Shown here: one piece after another, positions 1 through 6,572 of the stretch
Layout: every line of letters begins with the position of its first letter
Position numbering within the stretch: the first letter of the stretch is position 1
DNA from: Cellulomonas sp. C5510
GTDB lineage: Bacteria; Actinomycetota; Actinomycetes; Actinomycetales; Cellulomonadaceae
NCBI RefSeq assembly: GCF_019797765.1
Contig: NZ_CP081862.1
Location: 3,348,001 to 3,412,000, forward strand
Length of the DNA: 64,000 nt
Direction of reading: 5' to 3'
Position numbers and translations under genes: made by a program
Notes under the pieces: generated by a model
Told to the model about the DNA's origin: nothing
Database searches by the model: none
The model's input: only the letters and a program-made list of their open reading frames with translations

Positions 1-30
1 CACCGTCGCATCCGGAGTAGCGTCGGCGGC

Positions 31-906
31 ATGGCGGGCGCCGGGACCGCGCGGGACGGGCGGACGAGGCGCGGGGAGCCGTTCGCGGACCGCGCGCAGG
101 CCGGAGCCGCGCTCGCGCGGGCGCTGACGGGCGACCCCCGTCTGGCGGACGCCGTCGTGCTCGCGCTGCCGCGCGGCGGGGTCCCGGTGGCCGGCCCGGT
201 CGCCGCGGCGCTCGGTGCGCCGCTCGACGTCCTGGTCGTCCGCAAGCTGGGCCTCCCCGGGCACCCCGAGCTCGCCATGGGCGCGCTGGCCGGGATCGCG
301 GGGGACGTGGTGGAGGTCCGCAACGACGCCGTGCTGCGCGCCGCGGGGGTGAGCCCGGCCGCGTTCGCGGAGGTCCGGGCCGCGGAGGCGGCGGAGCTCC
401 GCCGGCGCGAAGCCGCCTACCGCGGGGACCGCGCCGCCCGGGCCGTCGCCGGCCGCACGGTGCTGGTGGTCGACGACGGGGCCGCGACCGGCGCCAGCGT
501 CCGGGCCGCGGTGGCGGCGCTGCGACGGCAGGGCGCGGGGCGGGTGGTCGTCGCGCTGCCGGTGTGCCCGCCGGACACGGCACGGCTGCTCGCCGCGGAG
601 GCCGACGGGCTGGTGTGCCTGCGCGAGCCGGCGGTGTTCGCGGCGGTCGGCCAGGAGTACCGCGACTTCGCCGCCACGCCCGACGCGGAGGTCCGCCGGG
701 TGCTCGACGCCGCCCGGGTGCGCGGGGTCCGCCGGTCCGGCCCGTCTAGTTCACCACCGCCGCCGACCGCATCGGTTTCACCGTGCGCTGCTTCCCGAAC
801 CAGCCCGGCACCCGCCACCCGAGCCAGGTCGGCATGGTCGCCCCCCGGCGGCCCAGGCGGCGCCGCCGAACCCGTCATCACGATCATGCTCCCCGACGAG
901 GACTGA
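31..906 (+). CDS. phosphoribosyltransferase-domain protein, with anomalous C-terminal tail
   Basis: Type I phosphoribosyltransferase fold. A LPRGG motif sits near residue 46, VVRKLG near 69, and the PRPP-binding loop VLVVDDGAATGAS near 145, all in the order seen in the family. Proteins of this type usually run to about 210-240 residues; this frame continues to 291 with a Pro/Ser/Ala-rich tail from about residue 236 that looks like read-through. A one-base shift before position 745 would end the protein at the TAG at 747-749. The frame is open to the left edge of the window, so the start at 31 is a choice, supported only by its position a few residues before the FADR motif. Substrate unknown; members often sit near stress genes. 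Confidence 0.75.
   Translation: MAGAGTARDGRTRRGEPFADRAQAGAALARALTGDPRLADAVVLALPRGGVPVAGPVAAALGAPLDVLVVRKLGLPGHPELAMGALAGIAGDVVEVRNDAVLRAAGVSPAAFAEVRAAEAAELRRREAAYRGDRAARAVAGRTVLVVDDGAATGASVRAAVAALRRQGAGRVVVALPVCPPDTARLLAAEADGLVCLREPAVFAAVGQEYRDFAATPDAEVRRVLDAARVRGVRRSGPSSSPPPPTASVSPCAASRTSPAPATRARSAWSPPGGPGGAAEPVITIMLPDED
746..835 (-). CDS. possible small Trp-rich peptide (29 aa)
   Basis: An ATG frame of 29 residues containing three Trp in the first 12 positions (MPTWLGWRVPGWFGKQ) and a basic C-terminal half, ending in TAG. It lies antisense to the low-complexity tail of the phosphoribosyltransferase frame, which suggests that this strand may be the coding one here. I do not recognise the peptide and see no strong ribosome-binding site. 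It could equally be the remnant end of a longer gene or chance. Confidence 0.22.
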   Translation of the reverse strand: MPTWLGWRVPGWFGKQRTVKPMRSAAVVN

Positions 907-1065
907 CCTCAGCCCGGCCGTGGCCAGCCGGCCGGCGGGCGCATCGAGCGCCGCTGGCCAGCACTGACCGCCACCCGCGCCCGACCGCACCGCCGGTCCC
1001 GCTCCCGGGCTGCACACGAGCTCACGCAGCCGTCGCGGCTCACTGAGGCAACACCCGTCACAGAA

Positions 1066-1113
1066 CGGTGTAGGCGTCGCCACCCGATGAACCGGATGGC
1101 AACGCCTACACCG
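1066..1113. repeat. inverted repeat in 220-bp intergenic space
   Basis: CGGTGTAGGCGT (1066-1077) and its exact reverse complement (1102-1113) flank a 24-nt centre that can pair four more bases after one mismatch. It lies just past the stop codon of the minus-strand gene ending at 1127, so it may act as a terminator, though no T-run follows. The rest of 907-1126 holds only a weaker 8-bp inverted repeat (921-928/953-960) and no convincing gene. Confidence 0.5.
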
Positions 1114-1126
1114 AAACTGGATCACA

Positions 1127-1378
1127 TCACGGACGCATCCGCGCCCGGCGGTCGACCGCACGCCTTCGGAACAGGTCGATTACAACAGCGACCGCAGTCG
1201 CAGCAACGAACGCGATCCACCAGCGTGAGTCGAACACGATCCTCGAGACCGCAACCGCCACGCCCCCCGCGATGAACGCGAGCCACTGGACACCCCAGGT
1301 CCGCGCGCCATGACCACGGTCGGGCACGACGTCGGCGTGGACAGGCCTTGCGGCGGGAGCATCACCCATGCCGGTCAT
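1127..1378 (-). CDS. small two-helix membrane protein, possible immunity protein
   Basis: An 83-residue protein with a polar N-terminus, two hydrophobic segments (about residues 29-45 and 51-66, the second after an SRWW turn) and a strongly basic C-terminus (RRRAVDRRARMRP). It begins 4 bp after the stop of the truncated gene at 1383-1617 and so was probably its downstream partner. That arrangement, a short two-helix protein directly behind the 3' end of a larger gene, recurs twice in the Rhs region of this window. An immunity role is inference from context only; I do not recognise the family. Confidence 0.5.
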   Translation of the reverse strand: MTGMGDAPAARPVHADVVPDRGHGARTWGVQWLAFIAGGVAVAVSRIVFDSRWWIAFVAATAVAVVIDLFRRRAVDRRARMRP

Positions 1379-1382
1379 CGGA

Positions 1383-1617
1383 TCACCAAGTGAAGGACTT
1401 GTCGAGCGGCTGGCACTGCGAGGAGTCAACAGACTTCCACGCCGGGGAGGTTGCAGGGATGCGAGCCTGGTAGCACGCCTTCGTGTAGTACGAGGACGCC
1501 AGAGACGGCAGCGACGAGACAGTCGAGATGACCTTGTCGATGCCGAGCGCACCACACGCGTAGCCGACCCAGGGTCCGATCTTCGCTGCCCCGAGCTTCG
1601 TGCCGAGCGTCGTCGGC
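1383..1617 (-). pseudogene. 3' remnant of an interrupted gene of unknown function
   Basis: The last 75-80 codons of a minus-strand gene. The residues look like genuine protein (YACGALGIDKVIS, SSYYTKACYQARIP, SSQCQPLDKSFTW) with three Cys, unlike the arginine-rich noise of neighbouring frames. The sequence stops making sense upstream of about 1617, where plus-strand transposase homology begins, so the 5' part has been lost to insertion or deletion. Downstream is the two-helix membrane protein at 1127-1378. It could be the tip of a secreted toxin, but this is a guess from layout. The exact junction is uncertain by about 10 bp. Confidence 0.5.
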
Positions 1618-2058
1618 GGCGGCTTGCCGATGGTCGTGCTCGTCGGCGCGGGCCAGAGCAACGACTCACCGATGTTCCCGGTCCTGCTCGAGCACCTGCG
1701 CGTCGCGCGCCTTGGTCCGGGTCGGCCGCGCACCCGTCCGGACCGGGTGCGGGCGGACAAGGCGTACTCCGCTCGCGCCCACCGGGCCCTGCTGCGCGCC
1801 CGCGGGATCGGCGCGGTCATCCCCGAACCCTCAGACCAGATCCGCAACCGCAAGAGGCGAGGAGCCGCAGGCGGTCGCCCGCCGGCCTTCGACCCGGTCG
1901 ACTACCGCGGACGCAACGTCGTCGAACGCGCCTTCGCCCACCTCAAGCAGTGGCGCGGGCTCGCGACCCGCTACGACAAGCACGCCGTGACCTACCGCGG
2001 AGCAGCCGTCCTACGCGCGATCCTCCTCTGCCTCAGACGGTTAAGAGACACGCCCTAG
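1600..2058 (+). pseudogene. IS5-family transposase, C-terminal fragment
   Basis: The frame carries the C-terminal half of a DDE transposase of the IS5 type. GLPMVVLVGAGQSNDSPMF is followed by VRADKAYS, containing the second catalytic Asp, and RNVVERAFAHLKQWRG, containing the catalytic Glu and the expected YREK-like stretch. The region with the first Asp and the DNA-binding N-terminus is missing: homology begins at about 1618 and the first few codons belong to the gene on the other strand. No left terminal repeat is visible, so the element is truncated and dead. The right end survives at 2041-2058. Confidence 0.82.
2041..2058 (+). mobile_element. right end of the truncated IS5-type element with CTAG target
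   Basis: The transposase frame closes at the tetranucleotide CTAG (2055-2058), preceded by TTAAGAGACACGCC, which reads inward as a plausible terminal inverted repeat. CTAG is a known target of some IS5-family elements. Because CTAG is a palindrome, its TAG serves as stop codon for the transposase on the plus strand and for the glycosyltransferase on the minus strand. The left partner needed to prove the repeat is absent. Confidence 0.5.
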
Positions 2059-3074
2059 CTGAAGCCGATGGCGCGCTGCGCGACGCGGTAGGCCAGCACC
2101 GACACCCGGCGCCCGGCCGCCCCGGGGAGGTTCGAGATCTGCCCGAGGGCGGACCACCGCACCCGGCGGTAGAGCCAGGGGTCGGCGGCGCGCAGGCGCT
2201 CCCACAGGCGGTCCTTCTCCGCGAGGGACTCGGCGGTGCCGGCGCGGATCAGCAGGATCGAGGACACCGCGCAGATGATCTCGACGTAGTGCAGCAGGTA
2301 GCGGCGCAGGCGGCGGTCGGCCACCGGGGTGCGCGAGACGTGCTCCAGCATCAGCCAGTTCACGCGCAGCTGCTGGTCCAGACGGCGCAGCATGACGGAC
2401 TCCTGCACGGACTGGTCGGCCCGCCCGATGAAGTACCGGTACAGGTCGACGTCCAGGTAGTACAGGGTCCGCACCCGGTGCAGCGGGACCAGCGCGTAGA
2501 GGTTGTCGACGTAGAACGTGTGCTCGGGCAGCCGCAGCCCGGCCTCGCGCAGCACCGCGGTGCGGTAGGTCAGCGCGTGCATCATGAGGTACTGCCGCTT
2601 GGCGAACGTGCGCGTGCGGTCCCAGGTGATGACCCGCCCGCGCGGCAGAGCCCCGGCGTACCGCACGGCGGTCTTGGTGCGCTTGCCGACCTTCTCGTAG
2701 ACGAAGTTGGCCACCAGCAGGTCGACCTCCTGCTCGCCGGCCCGGAACCCGCGCAGGGTCGCCAGGACCTCGGCCAGGGCCTCGCGGTCCAGCCAGTCGT
2801 CGGCGTCCACGACCTTGAGGTAGTCCCCGCGGGCGTGGTCGAGGCCGGCGTTGATCGCGGACCCGTGCCCGCCGTTCGGCTTGCGCAGGAGCCGCACCAG
2901 GCCCGGGAACCGGTCGACGTACTCGTGGGCGAGCACCGCGGTGCCGTCCGAGGAGCCGTCGTCGACGACGATCACCTCGAGGTCCGGGCCGAACCCGACC
3001 AGGGAGTCCAGCGCGCGGGCGAGGTAGGCCTCGGCGTCGTACGCGGGGACGACGACCGTGAGCAGCGGGTTCAC
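2055..3074 (-). CDS. family 2 glycosyltransferase
   Basis: A 339-residue GT-A enzyme with VVVPAYDAEAYL at the N-terminus, the nucleotide-binding VIVVDDGSSDGT near residue 35, and DADDW near residue 91 as the metal-binding DXD-type motif. The C-terminal half has no predicted membrane helices. GTG at 3074 was chosen because it overlaps the stop of the GtrA-like gene by 4 bp (GTGA) and sits directly before the fold's first strand. It probably adds a sugar to a cell-surface glycan, with the GtrA-like partner handling the lipid-linked donor. The stop codon lies inside the CTAG at the end of the IS remnant, so the native C-terminus may have been slightly altered. Confidence 0.85.
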   Translation of the reverse strand: MNPLLTVVVPAYDAEAYLARALDSLVGFGPDLEVIVVDDGSSDGTAVLAHEYVDRFPGLVRLLRKPNGGHGSAINAGLDHARGDYLKVVDADDWLDREALAEVLATLRGFRAGEQEVDLLVANFVYEKVGKRTKTAVRYAGALPRGRVITWDRTRTFAKRQYLMMHALTYRTAVLREAGLRLPEHTFYVDNLYALVPLHRVRTLYYLDVDLYRYFIGRADQSVQESVMLRRLDQQLRVNWLMLEHVSRTPVADRRLRRYLLHYVEIICAVSSILLIRAGTAESLAEKDRLWERLRAADPWLYRRVRWSALGQISNLPGAAGRRVSVLAYRVAQRAIGFS

Positions 3075-3715
3075 GACGCCCGCACCTCCCCCGCGTCCGC
3101 GTCGGCAGCGGCCGCGTCGGCGGCGGTCTCGGGGACCTGCTTGAAGATGACCTTGAAGATCGGGAAGAACACCCAGAACGAGATCGCGGCGTTGATGATC
3201 ATCGTGACGAAGTCCGCGAGGGTCTCGCCGGTGCCGCCCAGGCCCCAGCTGTCGATGAACAGGTCGTAGATCGGGGTCTTGTACAGCCCCTGCGCGGCGG
3301 CCGCGAGGATGGTGATGGCGACGTACGCGATGGCGTACCACGCCGCCGCCTTGCCGACCGACGAGTTCGACTTGAACGTGATGTTCCGCTGGGCGAAGAA
3401 GTTGATCACCTGCGCCACCAGCAGGGTGATCTGCACGGCCAGGAAGTATGCCAGCCCGCCCCCGCCCGCCGGCAGGGCGCCCGCGGCGTAGTCGAACACG
3501 AAGTACTGCGACCCGTCCGGGTTCGACCCCACGGGCCACACCTGGAACGCGGTGTCGACCAGCGACGTCATCCCGAACAGCCACTTGATCAGCGGCATCA
3601 GCGCGAGCTGCAGCACCGTGATGCCGTTGCTCAGCAGGAAGAACACGACGAACTGGGCGACGCCGGGGCGCTTCTCGGCGAACCGACGCCAGGCGTCGCG
3701 GAGGCGGGTGATCAT
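3071..3715 (-). CDS. GtrA-family membrane protein
   Basis: A 214-residue integral membrane protein with four hydrophobic segments and the GtrA signature NFFAQRNITFKS near residue 111. Members are thought to flip polyprenyl-phosphate sugars for glycosyltransferases that decorate surface polymers or teichoic acids. The loop between the first and second helices (about 60-80) is longer than usual. The gene lies 37 bp after the GH3 gene and overlaps the glycosyltransferase by 4 bp, so the three form one operon. The tail after the last helix is rich in Ala and Asp. Confidence 0.82.
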   Translation of the reverse strand: MITRLRDAWRRFAEKRPGVAQFVVFFLLSNGITVLQLALMPLIKWLFGMTSLVDTAFQVWPVGSNPDGSQYFVFDYAAGALPAGGGGLAYFLAVQITLLVAQVINFFAQRNITFKSNSSVGKAAAWYAIAYVAITILAAAAQGLYKTPIYDLFIDSWGLGGTGETLADFVTMIINAAISFWVFFPIFKVIFKQVPETAADAAAADADAGEVRAS

Positions 3716-3752
3716 CGCAGGTCTCTCTCGTTCGGGCGGGGCGCAGGCAGGG

Positions 3753-6221
3753 TCAGGCGCTGCGGCCGGGGGCGTCGCCGGCGAGCTCGCGGGCGGTGCG
3801 CCGGTTGGCGCGGCGGTTGCGGAGGAAGGCGCGCACCGTGGCGGCGACGCCGGAGAGGAAGCGGCCGTTGACGATGCGGACGATGCCGTCCACCGTCGCG
3901 GCGTCGACCATGCCGTTGGTCATCTTCCCGATGGCCCGGAAGGGCATGTTGAGCAGGAACAGGATGTTGAGGTCCGGCTTCCCGCGGCGGTCCGCCACGT
4001 CCCGGCGCCACGCCAGCACGCGGTACGCGAGACGGGCGAGGGGGGAGCGGGCGCCGGCCATCGCGGACAGCGGGTCGTTCACCGTGAGCGGGCGCGACCA
4101 CGCGGACGACGGCAGCGGTCGTCCGAGCAGCGCCGAGAAGTCGGCGTCCGGCACGTCCCGGATGTCGCCGGTGCGGTACCGCTCCGGCAGGTCCTCCGTG
4201 CGCGGCGGGACGGTGCCCGGGACCTCGACCTCCGCCGACAGGGGCAGGTCGTCGACGTGCGCGCCGGCCAGGACGCGCCACGTGCCCCGCTCCACCTGCC
4301 ACGCCCCCGTCGCGACGTCCCAGTGCCGGAACGCGGCGTCGCCGAGCGGGACGGTCACCGTGGCGGACTCCCCCGGCTCGAGCTCGACCCGTGCGAACCC
4401 CGCGAGCGTCCGCGCCGGCCGGTGCACGCCGGGCGACACCCGCGACACGTACACCTGCACCACGTCGGCGCCCGCGACCGGGCCGGTGTTGGTGACCGTC
4501 ACCGTCGCGGCGTCGGCCGTCGCCGTCAGACCGGAGTGCGCGAACGTCGTGTACGACAGGCCGTAGCCGAACGGGAACGCCACCGGCACGCCGGCCGTCG
4601 CGTAGTACCGGTAGCCGACGTACAGCCCCTCCCGGTACTCGGCGGTGCGCCCCTGCGCGGGGAACGTGCCGGCGGTGGGGGTGTCGGCGAGCGTCACCGG
4701 CACGGTCTCCGCGAGGTGCCCGGACGGGTTGACCACGCCCGTGAGGACGTCGAGCAGACCGCCCGCGCCCGCCTGCCCGGCGAGGAACCCGTGCACGAGT
4801 GCCTGCGCGGAGGCGAGCCACGGCACCTCCACGACCCCGCCACCGGCCAGCACGACGACCGTGCGGGGGTTGACCTCGGCGACCGCCCGCAGCACCTCGA
4901 CCTGCGCGGCGTGCAGCGCGAGCGTGGAGCGGTCCAGGCCCTCGGACTCCGCGATCTCGTCGAGCCCCAGGAACAGCAGCGTGACGTCCGCGCCGCGGGC
5001 CGCCTCGACCGCCTCGGCCCGCAGAGCAGCGTCGGGGGTGCCGTCGCGGCGGAACCCGGCCGCGAACGCCGTCATCTCCAGCCCGGACCGGCTGATCACG
5101 TCGAGCACGGAGTCCAGCCGGGTGGGGTTCACCGCCGAGGAACCCGCGCCCTGGTACCGGGGCGCGCGGGCGAAGTCGCCCACCACCGCCACGCGGGTCG
5201 CGGGCGCGAGGGGCAGGAGCCCGTCGTCGTTCTTCAGCAGCACCGCCGAGCGCGCGGCGACCTCGCGGGCGAGGGCGTGCTGCTCGAGCGGGTCGACCTC
5301 GGGGGCGGGGGCCCGGCGGGCGTCGGCGACCAGGCGCAGCACCTCCGCGGCGCGGGCGTCGACGTCGGCCTGCGCGATCCGGCCGGCGCGCACCGCGTCG
5401 ACGATCTGGCGGGCCGAGTCCAGGCCGGCGGCGGGCATCTCGAGGGTGCCGCCGGCGGCGACGGCGGCGACCACGTCGTTCGAGCCGCCCCAGTCGGAGA
5501 TGACGGCCCCGTCGAAGCCCCACTCCTCGCGCAGCACCGTGCCGAGCAGGAACGGGTCCTCGTGGGCGTACACCCCGTTGACGAGGTTGTACGACGACAT
5601 GATCGAGCGCGGCCGCGCCTCGGTCACCACGATCCCGAACGCGCTGAGGTAGATCTCGCGCAGCGTCCGCTCGTCCACCACGGAGTCCGAGACCATGCGC
5701 CGCAGCTCCTGGGAGTTCACGGCGTAGTGCTTCGGGCACGCCGCGACCCCCTGGGCCTGGATGCCGCGCACGTACCCGGCGGCCAGGCGCCCGGCCAGGA
5801 GGGGGTCCTCGGAGAAGTACTCGAAGTTGCGCCCGCCGAGCGGGGAGCGCTTGATGTTCAGGCCCGGGCCGAGCAGCACGTCCACGCCCTGCGCGGCGGC
5901 CTCGGCGCCCAGCGCCGCGCCGATCCGCTCGGCCAGCGTCACGTCCCAGGTGTTCGCGACCGCGGCGGCCGTCGGGAAGCAGGTGGCCGGCTGCGAGGCG
6001 GCGATGCCGAGGTGGTCGGCCGCACCGAGCTGCTTGCGCACGCCGTGCGGGCCGTCGGCCAGCCACAGCGACCGCACGCCGTGCCGCGGCAGGTCCCGGG
6101 TCTCCCAGACCGTCTTGCCGGTCAGCAGCGCCGCCTTCTCCAGCAGCGTCAGGCTCTCGGTCGTCACGTCCTGGGTCGCGCCCCCCGAGGTGGTGGCGGC
6201 GTCCTCGCCGTGGAGTCGCAC
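3753..6221 (-). CDS. glycoside hydrolase family 3 beta-glycosidase, cytoplasmic
   Basis: An 822-residue GH3 enzyme. The N-terminal barrel carries DGPHGVRKQ (about 57), GPGLNIKRSPLGGRNFEYFSEDP (about 118-140), KHYAVN (about 164-169) and the nucleophile Asp in VISDWGG (about 243). The second domain has SESEG-type acid/base Glu at about 427 in IAESEGLDR. A fibronectin III-like domain follows, with FPFGYGLSYTTF. The last 70 residues form a basic extension. GTG at 6221 is preceded by AAGGAG at 5-bp spacing; a longer frame exists but its 40 extra residues are low complexity. No signal peptide, so it acts inside the cell, perhaps on imported or recycled glucosides. First gene of the operon with the GtrA-like and GT2 genes. 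Confidence 0.88.
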   Translation of the reverse strand: MRLHGEDAATTSGGATQDVTTESLTLLEKAALLTGKTVWETRDLPRHGVRSLWLADGPHGVRKQLGAADHLGIAASQPATCFPTAAAVANTWDVTLAERIGAALGAEAAAQGVDVLLGPGLNIKRSPLGGRNFEYFSEDPLLAGRLAAGYVRGIQAQGVAACPKHYAVNSQELRRMVSDSVVDERTLREIYLSAFGIVVTEARPRSIMSSYNLVNGVYAHEDPFLLGTVLREEWGFDGAVISDWGGSNDVVAAVAAGGTLEMPAAGLDSARQIVDAVRAGRIAQADVDARAAEVLRLVADARRAPAPEVDPLEQHALAREVAARSAVLLKNDDGLLPLAPATRVAVVGDFARAPRYQGAGSSAVNPTRLDSVLDVISRSGLEMTAFAAGFRRDGTPDAALRAEAVEAARGADVTLLFLGLDEIAESEGLDRSTLALHAAQVEVLRAVAEVNPRTVVVLAGGGVVEVPWLASAQALVHGFLAGQAGAGGLLDVLTGVVNPSGHLAETVPVTLADTPTAGTFPAQGRTAEYREGLYVGYRYYATAGVPVAFPFGYGLSYTTFAHSGLTATADAATVTVTNTGPVAGADVVQVYVSRVSPGVHRPARTLAGFARVELEPGESATVTVPLGDAAFRHWDVATGAWQVERGTWRVLAGAHVDDLPLSAEVEVPGTVPPRTEDLPERYRTGDIRDVPDADFSALLGRPLPSSAWSRPLTVNDPLSAMAGARSPLARLAYRVLAWRRDVADRRGKPDLNILFLLNMPFRAIGKMTNGMVDAATVDGIVRIVNGRFLSGVAATVRAFLRNRRANRRTARELAGDAPGRSA

Positions 6222-6269
6222 GGTGTCTCCTTGGTTGCTGGAGGGCGACGTCGTCGTCCCTGACTGCTC

Positions 6270-6297
6270 ACCGGGGGTGCGTCGACGCGCCCCCGGT
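6270..6297. promoter_or_regulatory. hairpin in the leader of the cytoplasmic GH3 gene
   Basis: ACCGGGGGTGCG and CGCGCCCCCGGT form a 12-bp stem (one T-G pair) around a TCGA loop, about 50 bp upstream of the GTG start. It may be an operator or an mRNA leader element. It does not match the LacI-type operator familiar from glucosidase regulators in this group. Confidence 0.4.
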
Positions 6298-6465
6298 TGA
6301 AGGCTGCCGCCGTCGTCCGGCGGTGCGGGGCCCGGGTGCACGAACCGTCGTCACCCGCGCATGAATGGTCATCGCCCGAGGTCACCGGCCCGTCCGGTCC
6401 GGTGCGGGGCAGCGCGCACCGCCCCGGCGGCAGGCACGGCGCGGCGGGGTCCGTGCGGTGGGCTC

Positions 6466-6508
6466 CCCCGTCAGGCCGGCGGTGGTGGGCGCCGCCGGCC
6501 TGACGGGG
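6466..6508 (-). terminator. strong hairpin after the permuted GH3 gene (distal)
   Basis: A perfect 17-bp stem (6466-6482 with 6492-6508) around a 9-nt loop. With the hairpin at 6524-6555 it forms a tandem pair directly downstream of the stop codon at 6573. There is no long T-run, as is usual in such GC-rich genomes. Confidence 0.75.
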
Positions 6509-6523
6509 AGCGTGGTCGGGGTC

Positions 6524-6555
6524 GTCCCGGGGTGCGGGGCAGCGCACCCCGGGAC
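6524..6555 (-). terminator. strong hairpin after the permuted GH3 gene (proximal)
   Basis: A perfect 13-bp stem (6524-6536 with 6543-6555) around a 6-nt loop, 17 bp past the stop codon of the gene ending at 6573. Confidence 0.75.
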
Positions 6556-6572
6556 CCGCCCGGGTCGGCCTG

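Noticed and set aside
3552..6263. Long plus-strand open frame (about 900 codons) over the GH3/GtrA region
   Set aside because: It is rich in Arg, Gly, Val and His with no motifs, and lies opposite the clear GH3 and GtrA genes. Codon bias in GC-rich coding DNA opens such frames.
6246..6341. Upstream start for the cytoplasmic GH3 adding 40 residues
   Set aside because: The added residues are low complexity and cover the leader hairpin; GTG 6221 has AAGGAG at 5 bp.
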